From Candidatus Gemmiger stercorigallinarum (GTDB lineage Bacteria; Bacillota; Clostridia; Oscillospirales; Ruminococcaceae): 58,787 bases of DNA. The first letter of the stretch is position 1. Each line of letters starts with the position of its first letter. Of this stretch, positions 15,629 through 24,624 are shown piece by piece. The DNA lies in assembly GCA_019119495.1 (NCBI GenBank), contig DWWX01000010.1, positions 1-58,787 of the forward strand, read 5' to 3'. The notes under the pieces are model-generated. The model saw only the letters and a list, made by a program, of their open reading frames with translations. It did no database searches and was not told where the DNA came from. The position numbers and the translations under genes are program-made.

Positions 15629-16435
15629 TCATTCCAAGTAAAAATCCCGCAGGGCGGCCAGACGGGGGCCGTCCAGCCCATACTCCGACGCAAAGTACGC
15701 TTCAAAGCTGCCGAAGCGGGCAAGGATCTCGTCGATCGCCCCGTCGCCCATCGGCGCGCTGACCCCCTCCACAGACTGCAGCAGTTCCCGTTCCTGCGGG
15801 GATCTGCCGCGCAGCGACGCCTCGATGATGGCGCGGCGGTAGCGGTTGGTGAGCATGTAGTCCTCCAGCGCGGTCTGCCGGTCCACACCCAGGGCCAGCA
15901 GGATCAGCACGGCGGCGATGCCGGTACGGTCCTTGCCGCAGGTGCAGTGGAACAAGATGGGCGTTTGGTGCTGTTCCAGCAGGGCAAACAGCGCCCGATA
16001 GGCCGGGTTTTGGAAGGGCATCTGGCGGTAGATGGCGCTGAACCACTCAAAATCATGGACGGGGCGCCCGGCTTCCCGCTCAAAGGCCGCCTTTTCGGCC
16101 GCCAGCCGCTCGATGCCGGTAGAGGAGAAGTCCATCTCGGCGCCGTCCCGCATGCGCATGGCGCAGATCCGCTGATAGGCCGCGCCGGGCACTGCCGGGT
16201 CCGGGTGCTTTTCCGCTTCCCCGGCGCTGCGCAGATCCAGGATCGTCCGCAGGCCCCAGCTTTGCAGCGTCCTTTGGTCCTCCGGGCCGGACAGGGCATC
16301 CAGATTGCCGCCCCGGTACAGCAGGCCATATCTGACCCGGCGGCCGTCGGCTGCCGGGTAGCCGCCCAGTTCCCGGAAATTGACCGCGCCCTGCAGAGGG
16401 ATCTCGGTCCCCGGAGCGGGTCGATGGTTCTGCAT
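15629..16435 (-). CDS. Tyrosine-protein-phosphatase-like enzyme (Cys-based, CX5R)
   Basis: This 268-residue protein has the atypical bacterial Tyr phosphatase layout. An N-terminal AVNFRELGG is followed by ILDLRSAGE and the catalytic P-loop HCTCGKDRTG (nucleophile C164, phosphate-binding R170). The family includes enzymes active on phosphotyrosine and on phosphoinositides; the substrate here is unknown. ATG 16435 is chosen for the GAGAGG upstream and the conserved start of the domain; longer in-frame openings add an Arg-rich stretch with no domain match. It is the last of a run of five minus-strand genes. Confidence 0.92.
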   Translation of the reverse strand: MQNHRPAPGTEIPLQGAVNFRELGGYPAADGRRVRYGLLYRGGNLDALSGPEDQRTLQSWGLRTILDLRSAGEAEKHPDPAVPGAAYQRICAMRMRDGAEMDFSSTGIERLAAEKAAFEREAGRPVHDFEWFSAIYRQMPFQNPAYRALFALLEQHQTPILFHCTCGKDRTGIAAVLILLALGVDRQTALEDYMLTNRYRRAIIEASLRGRSPQERELLQSVEGVSAPMGDGAIDEILARFGSFEAYFASEYGLDGPRLAALRDFYLE

Positions 16436-16520
16436 CGTTGTTTTCCTCTCTTTCCTGCTTCGTGATACAGGTCTCATCATAACACAAAAATCCGGCAGGG
16501 GCAACCCCCGCCGGAACGGC

Positions 16521-17426
16521 TCATATCTGCGCCAGCAGCGCGTCGATTTGGCTGCGCCCGGCCAGCCCCAGGCTGAACGCGGTAGCGCTGCCGCAGGCGA
16601 TCCCCAGCCGCAGGGCAGACGTGAAAGACCCGCTTTGCAGCCAGCCCGCCACAAAACCGGCCAGCATGCTGTCCCCCGCGCCTACGCTGTTGACGACGGT
16701 TCCCCGCGGCGCGGCGGCACAGTGTACAGCGCCGGATTCTTCCAGCAGCAGCGCGCCGTCGCCCCCGCAGCTGACCAGCACATTGCGCGCCCCGCGCGCC
16801 TGCAGTTCCCGGGCCGCCTGTTCGGTCTCGGCTTCCGTGTTCACCGCCCGCCCGACAGCCTGGGCCAGTTCCTCCCGGTTGGGTTTGATGAGGAACGGGC
16901 GGCAGCGCAGCGCCTGTTCCAACAGCGCCCCCGAAGCGTCCACCACCGCCTGCACGCCGCGGCCTTCCAGCCGCGCCAGCATCGTTTCATAGGTATCGGC
17001 GGGAAGCCCCGCGGGCAGGCTGCCCGCCAGCACCAGCACATCGCCGGACTGCAGCGCGTCCAGCTTGCGCAGCAGGGCTTCCACGGCCTCCGGCGGGACC
17101 GTGGGCCCCGCCCCGTTGATCTCGGTCTCCCGGCCGTCCTTGAGTTTGAGATTGATGCGCGTCATACCGGCGGGCAGGCGGATAAAATCCGTCCGCAGGC
17201 CGCGGGCGGCCAGCCCCTGTTCCAGCCAGACGCCGGTGGCCCCGGCCACAAAGCCCAGGGCCACGCTGGGGCAGCCCAGTTCCGCCAGAACGCCGGACAC
17301 ATTGACGCCCTTGCCGCCCAGCACGTATTCTTCCCCGGCGGCGCGGTTGACCGTGCCCGCCTGCAGCGGGCCGTCCAGCCGCACCACAAGGTCGATGGCA
17401 GGGTTCAGGGTAACGGTGTAGATCAT
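16521..17426 (-). CDS. PfkB-family hexose kinase (1-phosphofructokinase-like)
   Basis: This 301-residue sugar kinase of the ribokinase fold has IYTVTLNPAIDLVV at the N-terminus, the signature GGKGVNVSGVLAELG, and the catalytic NSVGAGDSMLAGFVAG near the C-terminus. This pattern is typical of the 1-phosphofructokinase / tagatose-6-phosphate kinase group, which makes bisphosphates for glycolysis. No fructose PTS or DeoR regulator is adjacent, so the substrate is uncertain. GAGGAAGG lies 5 nt before ATG 17426. It is 22 bp downstream of the lipoprotein gene on the same strand. Confidence 0.92.
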   Translation of the reverse strand: MIYTVTLNPAIDLVVRLDGPLQAGTVNRAAGEEYVLGGKGVNVSGVLAELGCPSVALGFVAGATGVWLEQGLAARGLRTDFIRLPAGMTRINLKLKDGRETEINGAGPTVPPEAVEALLRKLDALQSGDVLVLAGSLPAGLPADTYETMLARLEGRGVQAVVDASGALLEQALRCRPFLIKPNREELAQAVGRAVNTEAETEQAARELQARGARNVLVSCGGDGALLLEESGAVHCAAAPRGTVVNSVGAGDSMLAGFVAGWLQSGSFTSALRLGIACGSATAFSLGLAGRSQIDALLAQI

Positions 17427-17448
17427 GGAAACCTTCCTCATACAAAAT

Positions 17449-18735
17449 TCAGACCGTGCCGGGGCGGGTCACCGGCGTCAGCGGGATGCTGCCGTCCAGC
17501 AGCGCGTCGCGGCTGGCGATGGCATAGCGGGCGTACCCGTCGATCAGGTACTGGTTGCCGTCCGCGTCCGCCATCGCCTGCATGCCGGCGGAAGCGTCGT
17601 CGATGACCACATACTGCCCCGGCCCGGCTTCACAGACCACCCAGATGGCCCGGTCCTCGCCGCCGAGCCAGCGGCGCCGGGGGCTGCGGGTCAGGCTGCC
17701 GGTGGTGCGGTCATAGAGATAAAGCCAGTCCCGTTCTCCCTCATAGGAGTTGAACGTCACATCCGTGGTATATACATTCAGGAACTGCATTCCCTGGGGA
17801 AGCTGTGTCAGCATCGTATCTTCGTTCTCCCCCAGCGGGCGGTATAAGATTTCATGCTGCTCATTCACGCGCCACAGCGCGCCGTCCTCCAGCCGGCGGT
17901 CCAGCCAGCTGCCGGAACACTCGTACAGCACTTCTTCCTCGCCGGTGGCCGGGTCCAGCGCGCAGAGGGAGGTGGTCATCCAGTCGGAAAGGTCGTTCAG
18001 ATTGTCCACATGGTAGTGGCCATAGACCGGCGCCACGGGGCAGTCCTCTGCCAGCGTCCTGCGGGTGATGAGCAGCCGGTCATTCCAGACCCCCACCAGT
18101 TCGCCGCCAAAGGGCGACCAGGTGGTGAGCGTTTCCAGCGTTTGGGCTTCCGGGGCCAGCCGGACCAGGGAATACACATCAGGCACCGCCGGATCGTCGG
18201 AAATCTGGCAATAGCGGAAGTAGAGGGAACCCCCGTCGCTGGCAAAGCCGCTGTCCCAGTTCCAGACGGCCAGCGAGGTCCCCTGGGGAAATTCATACAG
18301 GGGCGCACGGTCGCTGCCGTCCAGTTCGCTGCGCAGCAGGACCGGGGTATCGTTGACCATGCCGGACCAGAACCAGTAAAGATACTCGTCGTCGGCAAAA
18401 AGGTCTGCGTTGAGATTGGGCAGTTCCAGCGGTTCGCCGACGATCTGTTCGGTGGCGGCGTTGAAATCCAGATACCGCGCCACAACGGTGTCGGTGTTGT
18501 AGTCCCACTCCGCTTCATAGCGTCCGGCGTCGTTCTGTGCGTCCACCCAGTAGAGCGGCACCGCCTGTTCCGCAGGCTGCGGGGTCCCGGGGCTCTGTGT
18601 GGGGGCCGCGGGCGTTTCCACCGCCTGCGGCGGGGATGCATCCTCCGCCGTCGCAGGGGCCACTGGTTCCGAAGCCGGGGCGGCGCAGGCAGTCAGAAGC
18701 AGGGCCGCCACGGCAAGACAAAGCTGCTTTTTCAT
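17449..18735 (-). CDS. Putative lipoprotein, propeller-like
   Basis: This 428-residue protein has a signal peptide with lipobox LLTAC and an Ala/Pro/Thr-rich linker (to about residue 55). The mature domain is rich in Trp/Tyr and in strand-like repeats (SGMVNDTPVLLRSELDGS, WLYLYDRTTGSLTRSP), resembling DUF5050-type propellers. No catalytic residues are evident. It looks like a distant relative of the lipoprotein at 3917-5209. AGGAGGG precedes the ATG. It lies between the GltD-like gene and the PfkB kinase; no functional link is apparent. Confidence 0.83.
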   Translation of the reverse strand: MKKQLCLAVAALLLTACAAPASEPVAPATAEDASPPQAVETPAAPTQSPGTPQPAEQAVPLYWVDAQNDAGRYEAEWDYNTDTVVARYLDFNAATEQIVGEPLELPNLNADLFADDEYLYWFWSGMVNDTPVLLRSELDGSDRAPLYEFPQGTSLAVWNWDSGFASDGGSLYFRYCQISDDPAVPDVYSLVRLAPEAQTLETLTTWSPFGGELVGVWNDRLLITRRTLAEDCPVAPVYGHYHVDNLNDLSDWMTTSLCALDPATGEEEVLYECSGSWLDRRLEDGALWRVNEQHEILYRPLGENEDTMLTQLPQGMQFLNVYTTDVTFNSYEGERDWLYLYDRTTGSLTRSPRRRWLGGEDRAIWVVCEAGPGQYVVIDDASAGMQAMADADGNQYLIDGYARYAIASRDALLDGSIPLTPVTRPGTV

Positions 18736-18772
18736 CCTCGTTCCCTCCTGCCGCATACAGAACGCCGAAGGC

Positions 18773-20053
18773 TCAGTTGCCCTCGTCGTAACTCACAACG
18801 GGCACCGACGCGTACTCGTCCGGCCCGTCCGCCGGCAGCGTCTGCATGTATTCGTGCATGGCCTCGGCCACCTTTTTGCTGTAGGCGACCGCTTCCACCA
18901 CCGTGCGGGCGCCTTTGACCGCGTCGCCGCTGGCGAAGATGCCGGGGATGCTGGTGTGGCCCACCTCGTCGGTGACGAAAAGCCCGCGTTCGTTGGTCTT
19001 GAGGTTCTTTTCGCTCTCGGTGATGGTGGTGCAGGGGCCCTGGCTGATGGAAACGATGACGCTGTCCGCCGGGTAGAGTTTTTCGCTGCCGGGGATGGCG
19101 GTGAGGGTGCCGTCCTCCGCCTCGTTCAGATCGCAGAACACCACGCCCCGGTCGGTGATCTCCAGCGGTTTCTTGTTGTAGTAGAAGTTCACGCCCTCCA
19201 GCTTGGCGTAGCTGGCCTCGTAGTCGCTGGCGGCGATCTTTTTCGAGAGGGAGAAGCACTCCACATGGCGGGTGCCGTTGCGCAGGGCGGTGCGGCAGAC
19301 GTCCATGGCCGCGTTGCCCGCGCCGATCACCACCACCCGGCTGCCCAGGTGGTAGACGTTGGGGTTCTGCAGATAATTGATGGCAAAGTGCACGTGGCCC
19401 AGGCTCTCCCCTTTGATGTGCAGGGTATTGGGCCGCCACACGCCGGTGCCGATGAAGATCGCCTTGTAGCCGTCGCGGAAAAGGTCCTCGATGCGCAGCG
19501 CCTTGCCCACGTCGGTGTTGGGGCGGACCTTGATGTCCTTCAGGCGCAGGTGCCGGTACTCGAAATCGTCCAGCACCGACTTGGGCAGCCGGAATTCGGG
19601 GATGCCGTAGCGCAGCACGCCGCCGATCTTATCGTGACTTTCGAAGATGGTCACGTCGTAGCCGTAGCGGGCCAGGATGACGGCGATGGTCAGGCCCGCG
19701 GGGCCCGAACCGATGATGGCGGTCTTTTTGCCGTTGGGTTCGGCGGGGCCTTTGGTCATCTGGCTGGCGTAGGTGGAAGAAATGTAGTTTTCAATGACGG
19801 AGAAATGCACCGGCGTCCCCTTGATGCCCTGGACACAGTGCCCCTCGCACTGATTCTCGTGGTTGCAGACCAGCGAACAGACCGTCGTCAGGGGGTTGTT
19901 CTCAAACAGCATCCGGCCCGCCTCATTGAGCTTGTTGGCTTTGAGCAGGCGGATCACTTCCGGGATGTTGGTGTGGATCGGGCAGCCCTGCTGGCAGCGC
20001 GGGTTCTTGCAGCCCAGGCAGTGGTTCGCTTCGTCCATTACATGCAGTGCCAT
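18773..20053 (-). CDS. GltD/NfnB-like NAD(P)-dependent Fe-S flavoprotein
   Basis: This 426-residue oxidoreductase resembles the small subunit of glutamate synthase. The N-terminal domain has cysteine motifs for 4Fe-4S clusters (CLGCKNPRCQQGCP and CSLVCNHENQCEGHC). An FAD Rossmann motif follows (GSGPAGLTIAVILARYGYDV), then an NADPH Rossmann motif (GAGNAAMDVCRTALRNG), and a second FAD contact (GIFASGDAVKGARTVVEA). No glutamate synthase large subunit or NfnA is adjacent. The partner protein and reaction are therefore open: glutamate synthesis, NfnB-type electron bifurcation, or another ferredoxin/NADPH reaction. Confidence 0.92.
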   Translation of the reverse strand: MALHVMDEANHCLGCKNPRCQQGCPIHTNIPEVIRLLKANKLNEAGRMLFENNPLTTVCSLVCNHENQCEGHCVQGIKGTPVHFSVIENYISSTYASQMTKGPAEPNGKKTAIIGSGPAGLTIAVILARYGYDVTIFESHDKIGGVLRYGIPEFRLPKSVLDDFEYRHLRLKDIKVRPNTDVGKALRIEDLFRDGYKAIFIGTGVWRPNTLHIKGESLGHVHFAINYLQNPNVYHLGSRVVVIGAGNAAMDVCRTALRNGTRHVECFSLSKKIAASDYEASYAKLEGVNFYYNKKPLEITDRGVVFCDLNEAEDGTLTAIPGSEKLYPADSVIVSISQGPCTTITESEKNLKTNERGLFVTDEVGHTSIPGIFASGDAVKGARTVVEAVAYSKKVAEAMHEYMQTLPADGPDEYASVPVVSYDEGN

Positions 20054-20139
20054 AGTCTTCTCCTTTTTTCGCTTCCGTACCGATTTTGCGCGTTAAAAAT
20101 GCAACAAAGTTTCCGTTTTGCGCATTTTTTCTCCATAAC

Positions 20140-21306
20140 TTATACTATCACCGGTTTGGTGGTGAAGGCAAGACCCATCGGGCAGATTTTTTCCCGGCAA
20201 AGTGACGAAAAATCCACGCAGCGGCTATGCAGTTCCGCGGCCTGCCGCGCCTGCGCCCCGGCGCGCGCCAGGTCGGCCAGCGAAGTGCCCGCAGGCAGGG
20301 CGGTATTTTTCAGGCGCGGCAGCGCGTTTTTCCTGGCCCCCAGCACCAGCAGCCAGGGCGGCGGGGGCAGTTCCTGCGGGATGCCCAATGCGGCGTCCAG
20401 CGCCAGGCGGCGCAGCCGGGCATGTGGATAACGCTTGGTCTTGAGCCGCGCATACAGGTCTTCCAGTCCGCCGGCAGCCCGCACGGCCGCTGCCAGCCGG
20501 TTCTCCAGCCCCTCGCTGACCCCGCGCACCTGTGCGAAGGCCCCGGGGTCGCGGGCGCGCAGCAGCGCCAGCAGCGCGCTCTCCAGACGCCGCGGCTCCA
20601 GCAGCTGCCCCTCGGCAGCCGCCGCGCGGTACAGTTCCATGGCGTATCCCGGCACGTAGGGGGCCCAGGCCTCGGGGGGACGTTCCCGCAGATAGCTGGC
20701 GCTGGCCATGGGGACGCCGCCGTGTTCCCCCGCCGCCCCGCCGTGAGCCGCGCCCCAGCGCGGCAGCGCCAGCGGCTGCAGCGCGGCCCCCTGCTGCTGG
20801 ATGGCCTTGCAGTATTCGATCCCCAAAATGTTGTTGGGGGTGCGCAGCAGCGCCCCCATGCCGGGGCTTCGCTCCTCCGCCGTCAGGGCGCGGGCCGCCG
20901 CGTAGGTCATTCCCTGCCCCAGCTTTTGGCGCAGCAGCGCCGGAAGTTCCGGGTCCTGCAGGTTTTCCGCCGCCTGCATCAGCAGGGCGGCGTCCGGCGT
21001 TTCCGCCCCGAAGGCCAGCGTATCGCACCCCAGGGCCGCCAGCAGACGCACCCCCGCCGCCGCGAACTGTTCCGCCGTGGCACAGGCGTAAGGCCCCGGC
21101 AGCGCTATGACCAGGTCGGCCCCGCCCGCCAGCGCGGCGCGCACGCGCACCGGCTCGGGCAGCACCGGCACGCCGCCGCGCTGCACCGCGCCGCTGCTCA
21201 TACAGACGGCGATGCAGCGCGCCCCTGCACGGCGCACCGCCGCCAGCTGGGCCGCATGCCCGTTGTGAAAAGGGTCGTATTCCGTGATGATGCCCACAAA
21301 TTCCAT
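20140..21306 (-). CDS. tmcAL: tRNA(Met) cytidine acetate ligase TmcAL (YlbM family)
   Basis: This 388-residue protein belongs to the nucleotidyltransferase-like family first called YlbM. It opens with GIITEYDPFHNGHAAQL, holding the HxGH-type nucleotide motif. It also has the family segments SSGAVQRGG and TPNNILGIEYCKAI. In B. subtilis the enzyme activates acetate with ATP and acetylates the wobble cytidine of elongator tRNA-Met. The gene diverges from acetate kinase across 149 bp, so two acetate-using genes are neighbours. The Shine-Dalgarno sequence is weak. The protein is unusually rich in Ala and Arg. Confidence 0.92.
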   Translation of the reverse strand: MEFVGIITEYDPFHNGHAAQLAAVRRAGARCIAVCMSSGAVQRGGVPVLPEPVRVRAALAGGADLVIALPGPYACATAEQFAAAGVRLLAALGCDTLAFGAETPDAALLMQAAENLQDPELPALLRQKLGQGMTYAAARALTAEERSPGMGALLRTPNNILGIEYCKAIQQQGAALQPLALPRWGAAHGGAAGEHGGVPMASASYLRERPPEAWAPYVPGYAMELYRAAAAEGQLLEPRRLESALLALLRARDPGAFAQVRGVSEGLENRLAAAVRAAGGLEDLYARLKTKRYPHARLRRLALDAALGIPQELPPPPWLLVLGARKNALPRLKNTALPAGTSLADLARAGAQARQAAELHSRCVDFSSLCREKICPMGLAFTTKPVIV

Positions 21307-21365
21307 GTGCTGTTCCCGCCCTGCAAAAAATGTATGATTTTGTCCGACTTGTACGGTTCTGGTTC

Positions 21366-21394
21366 TTGAAAATTACCCGACCCCATTATATAAT
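21366..21394 (+). promoter_or_regulatory. Promoter of ackA
   Basis: TTGAAA (21366-21371), 17 bp, TATAAT (21389-21394), 62 bp before the ATG. Confidence 0.85.
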
Positions 21395-21455
21395 AAATTC
21401 ATCCAGTGGAAAAGGGGCGGTTTGGCGCCCAACCAACTTTGAAGGAGGAAACCCC

Positions 21456-22700
21456 ATGAAAATTCTGGTTATCAACTGCGGTTCTTCGAGCCTGAAGTAC
21501 CAGCTCATCGACATGGACGGCGAGAAGGTGCTGTGCAAGGGCCTGTGCGAACGCATCGGCATGGAGAGCAGCATGATCACCCATGAAGCCAACGGCCACA
21601 AGGCCACCACGCCCGCGATCTTCCCCACCCACACCGAAGCCTTCGGCGAAGTGTTCAAGAAGATGACCACCGGCGAGGGCAAGGTGATCGACAGCGCCGA
21701 TGAGATCGACGCCATCGGCCACCGCGTGGTGCACGGCGGCGAGAAGTTCAAGCAGAGCTGCCTCATCACCCCCGACGTGATCCAGGCCATCCACGACCTG
21801 TCCCCGCTGGCGCCGCTGCACAACCCCGCCGCCATCCTGGGTATTGAAGCCTCCTACAAAACTTTCGGCGCCGACAAGCCCAACGTGGCGGTCTTTGACA
21901 CGGCGTTCCATTCCACCATGCCGCCCAAAGCCTACATGTACGCCATCCCCTACGACTACTACGAGAAGTACGGCGTGCGCCGCTACGGGTTCCACGGCAC
22001 CAGCCACAAGTACGTCAGCCACCGCGCGGCGGAATATCTGGCGGAGCCCATTGAGCGCCTGAAGCTCATCACCTGCCACCTGGGCAACGGTTCTTCCATC
22101 GCCGCTGTGGACCAGGGCCGCGTGGTGGACACCTCCATGGGTATGACCCCGCTGGCCGGCCTGATGATGGGTACCCGCTGCGGCGACCTGGACCCTTCCT
22201 GCGTGAACTACCTGAAATACACCCTGAACATCACCGGCCATGAACTGGACGAGATCCTGAACAAGAAGTCCGGCCTGCTGGGCGTTTCCGGCGTTTCCAG
22301 CGACATGCGCGACGTGGAGACCTCCGCCAAGGAAGGCAACCAGCGCGCACAGCTGGCGCTGGACATGCTGAATTACCAGATCAAGAAGATCATCGGCAGC
22401 TACATCGCGGCTATGGGCGGTGTGGACGCTATCGTCTTTACCGGCGGCATCGGCGAGCACGACGACGAATCCCGCGCCAAGATCTGCCACCATATGGACT
22501 GGCTGGGCATCCGCATCGACACCGACAAGAACCGCGACGCCCACAAGCAGAAAAAGGACGTGGTGGAGATCACCGCCTGGGGCGCCCGCGTCCGCACGCT
22601 GATCATTGAGACCAACGAGGAGCTGATGATCGCCCGCGACACCCGCGACGTCATTGAGGAGCAGGGCCAGGAGCCTGCCGCCGAGGACGCCGAGGCCTGA
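21456..22700 (+). CDS. ackA: Acetate kinase
   Basis: This 414-residue enzyme converts acetyl phosphate and ADP to acetate and ATP, the main substrate-level ATP step of many fermenters. The ASKHA-fold signatures are complete: NCGSSSLKYQ at the N-terminus, GHRVVHGGEKF, FDTAFHSTMP, YGFHGTSHKYV, HLGNGSSIAAV, GVSSDMRDVE and VFTGGIGEHD. AAGGAGG lies 7 nt before the ATG. The C-terminus has an acidic tail of about 15 residues (QGQEPAAEDAEA). Phosphotransacetylase, often the neighbour, is not in the window. Confidence 0.98.
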   Translation: MKILVINCGSSSLKYQLIDMDGEKVLCKGLCERIGMESSMITHEANGHKATTPAIFPTHTEAFGEVFKKMTTGEGKVIDSADEIDAIGHRVVHGGEKFKQSCLITPDVIQAIHDLSPLAPLHNPAAILGIEASYKTFGADKPNVAVFDTAFHSTMPPKAYMYAIPYDYYEKYGVRRYGFHGTSHKYVSHRAAEYLAEPIERLKLITCHLGNGSSIAAVDQGRVVDTSMGMTPLAGLMMGTRCGDLDPSCVNYLKYTLNITGHELDEILNKKSGLLGVSGVSSDMRDVETSAKEGNQRAQLALDMLNYQIKKIIGSYIAAMGGVDAIVFTGGIGEHDDESRAKICHHMDWLGIRIDTDKNRDAHKQKKDVVEITAWGARVRTLIIETNEELMIARDTRDVIEEQGQEPAAEDAEA

Positions 22701-22788
22701 TGCGCCCCGCCTGACCCCAGCAAGAGGCGCCCGGACGGCGGGCCGCCGGCCCGCTCTGACCTCCGGTGCCCGTTCTTCCGCAAATATT

Positions 22789-22826
22789 CCCCGGCCTGCC
22801 CGATCCGCAGGCCGGGGATACTTTTT
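22789..22826 (+). terminator. Rho-independent terminator of ackA
   Basis: An 11-bp perfect stem CCCCGGCCTGC / GCAGGCCGGGG with a 7-nt loop is followed by ATACTTTTT. Confidence 0.85.
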
Positions 22827-22855
22827 GGCTCAAGGCTCCGGCTGCACAAAAAAAC

Positions 22856-22898
22856 GCCTGCCGGGCGGGGATCTGCTCCCTGCCCGGCAGGCTGTTTT
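22856..22898. terminator. Bidirectional terminator between ackA and glgA
   Basis: An 11-bp perfect stem GCCTGCCGGGC / GCCCGGCAGGC is flanked by a run of A on the left and TGTTTTTG on the right. On the minus strand it lies 51 bp after the glgA stop and is followed by GTTTTTTTG, so it is the likely end of the glycogen operon. Confidence 0.88.
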
Positions 22899-22943
22899 TG
22901 TGATTTGACGCGCTGTCAGCCATAGACGGCCGGACGGTGCGGC

Positions 22944-24362
22944 TTACCAGAGGTTGACGACCTCGTTGTACAGGCCCTCGTAGCTCTTGGCCGAGTTGGC
23001 CCAGCTGAAGTCGCACTCCATGGCGCGGCGGACCAGGATGGGCCAGCCGTCCTTCTTCCAGTATCCTTCCTTGGCGCGCCAGCAGGCCTCGTACAGCTCG
23101 TGGGCGTTGTAGTTGGCAAAGGTGAAACCGTTGCCATAACCGTCGCCGGAGTCATGGATGGAGTCGCGCAGGCCGCCGGTCTCGCGGACCACGGGGATGG
23201 TGCCGTAACGGCAGGCCACCATCTGGGCCAGGCCGCAGGGCTCGCTGCGGGAGGGCATCAGGAAGATATCGGCGCCGGCGTAGATCTGCTGCGCCAGCTG
23301 GGCGTTAAAGCCGATGTAAACGCCCACGCGGCCGGGATGCCGGGCGCACAGCTCGTTGAAGAAAGCCTCGTAGCCGGCCTCGCCGGAGCCCAGGATGACC
23401 AGCTCAATGCCCTGCTGGATCAGGCCTTCGGCGATGCTGCGCACCAGGTCAACGCCCTTGTGGCCCACCAGGCGGGTGACCATGGCCATGATGGGGCTGC
23501 CATCCTTGTTCAGGCCCATGCGGTCCTGCAAAGCGGCCTTGCAGACGGCCTTGCCGTCCTGGAAGGAGTTGACGTCGTAGTTTTTGGCGATGTCCGGGTC
23601 GGTGGCGGGGTTGTACACATCCACGTCGATGCCGTTGAGGATGCCGCACAGCTTGTACTGTTTCTGGCGCAGCAGGCCGTCCAGGCCATGGCTGAACCAG
23701 GGGTCCAGGATCTCGCCGGCGTAGGTGGGGCTGACGGTGGTGACCTTGTCGGCGGTCTCGATGGCGCCTTTCATAAAATTGGCGCAGCCGTCGTACTCCA
23801 CCACATGGGCGTCGCGGGCGCCGATGCCGCAGGTATCCTCCAGGATATCCAGGCCGTACTTGCCCTGGTAGGCGATGTTGTGGATGGTGAACACCGTCTT
23901 GATGCGGTTGAACTTGTCCAGGTGGCGGTAGTACAGGTTCAGGTAGACGGGGGTCAGCGCGGTCTGCCAGTCGTTGCAGTTGATGATGTCCGGCTCAAAG
24001 TCGGTGTAGAACAGCATCTCCAGAATGGCGCGGGCAAAGAAGGCGAACCGTTCGCCGTCGTCATAGAAGCCGTACAGGCCACTGCGCTTGAAGTAATACT
24101 CGTTGTCGATAAAGTAGAAGGTGACGCCGTCGTTTTCCGCCTTGAACAGGCCGCAGTACTGGCTGCGCCAGCCCACCGGCACGCTGAAGTTGGTGACATA
24201 GGTCAGCCGGTCGCGGAATTTCAGGTCGCCGTACAGCGGCATGACCACACGGCAGTCGATGCCGTCGCGCACCAAAGCCTTGGGCAGGGCGCCGGCCACA
24301 TCGGCCAGGCCGCCGGATTTGGCAAAGGGGGCTGCCTCGCTGGCAGCGTAAAGGATTCTCAT
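22944..24362 (-). CDS. glgA: Glycogen synthase (ADP-glucose)
   Basis: This GT5-family enzyme of 472 residues extends alpha-1,4-glucan from ADP-glucose. The N-terminal substrate loop is KSGGLADV (K15), a variant of KTGGL. It also has DIINCNDWQTALTPVY, the glycogenin-like FTIHNIAYQG, and the C-terminal SRSEPCGLAQMVACRYGTIPVVRETGGL with the catalytic Glu of the retaining GT-B fold. The start is ATG 24362, five bases after AAGGAGG. It is the last gene of glgB-glgC-glgD-glgA, separated from glgD by 262 bp that contain a hairpin. Confidence 0.97.
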   Translation of the reverse strand: MRILYAASEAAPFAKSGGLADVAGALPKALVRDGIDCRVVMPLYGDLKFRDRLTYVTNFSVPVGWRSQYCGLFKAENDGVTFYFIDNEYYFKRSGLYGFYDDGERFAFFARAILEMLFYTDFEPDIINCNDWQTALTPVYLNLYYRHLDKFNRIKTVFTIHNIAYQGKYGLDILEDTCGIGARDAHVVEYDGCANFMKGAIETADKVTTVSPTYAGEILDPWFSHGLDGLLRQKQYKLCGILNGIDVDVYNPATDPDIAKNYDVNSFQDGKAVCKAALQDRMGLNKDGSPIMAMVTRLVGHKGVDLVRSIAEGLIQQGIELVILGSGEAGYEAFFNELCARHPGRVGVYIGFNAQLAQQIYAGADIFLMPSRSEPCGLAQMVACRYGTIPVVRETGGLRDSIHDSGDGYGNGFTFANYNAHELYEACWRAKEGYWKKDGWPILVRRAMECDFSWANSAKSYEGLYNEVVNLW

Positions 24363-24586
24363 AGTCTCCTCCTTGAATGGGGCGCCGCGCGCGGGGCGCG
24401 GCAAAAGAATAAGCAAGAAAAACAAGAGAAGGGCCGGGAGAGGGGCGTTTGGCCGGCACCGTGGACGCCGTGCAGCGCCGCGGCGGCATATCCCGTTGCT
24501 GGGCGTATGCCCGGCGCCAGGCGTCGGACACACTGCCGGCAGCCGCCGTGGGCGGCCGCCCCTCCCCCGCCCTCTCAAAAAGGCCC

Positions 24587-24610
24587 TGCCGCCGGGGAGA
24601 TGTGGCGGCA
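24587..24610 (-). terminator. Hairpin between glgD and glgA
   Basis: A 7-bp stem TGCCGCC / GGCGGCA with a 10-nt loop is followed on the minus strand by AGGGCCTTTTTG. It begins 14 bp after the glgD stop. It may partly end the glgBCD transcript; I see no clear promoter for glgA in the rest of the gap, so read-through is likely. Confidence 0.5.
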
Positions 24611-24624
24611 AAGCCTAATGAGCG

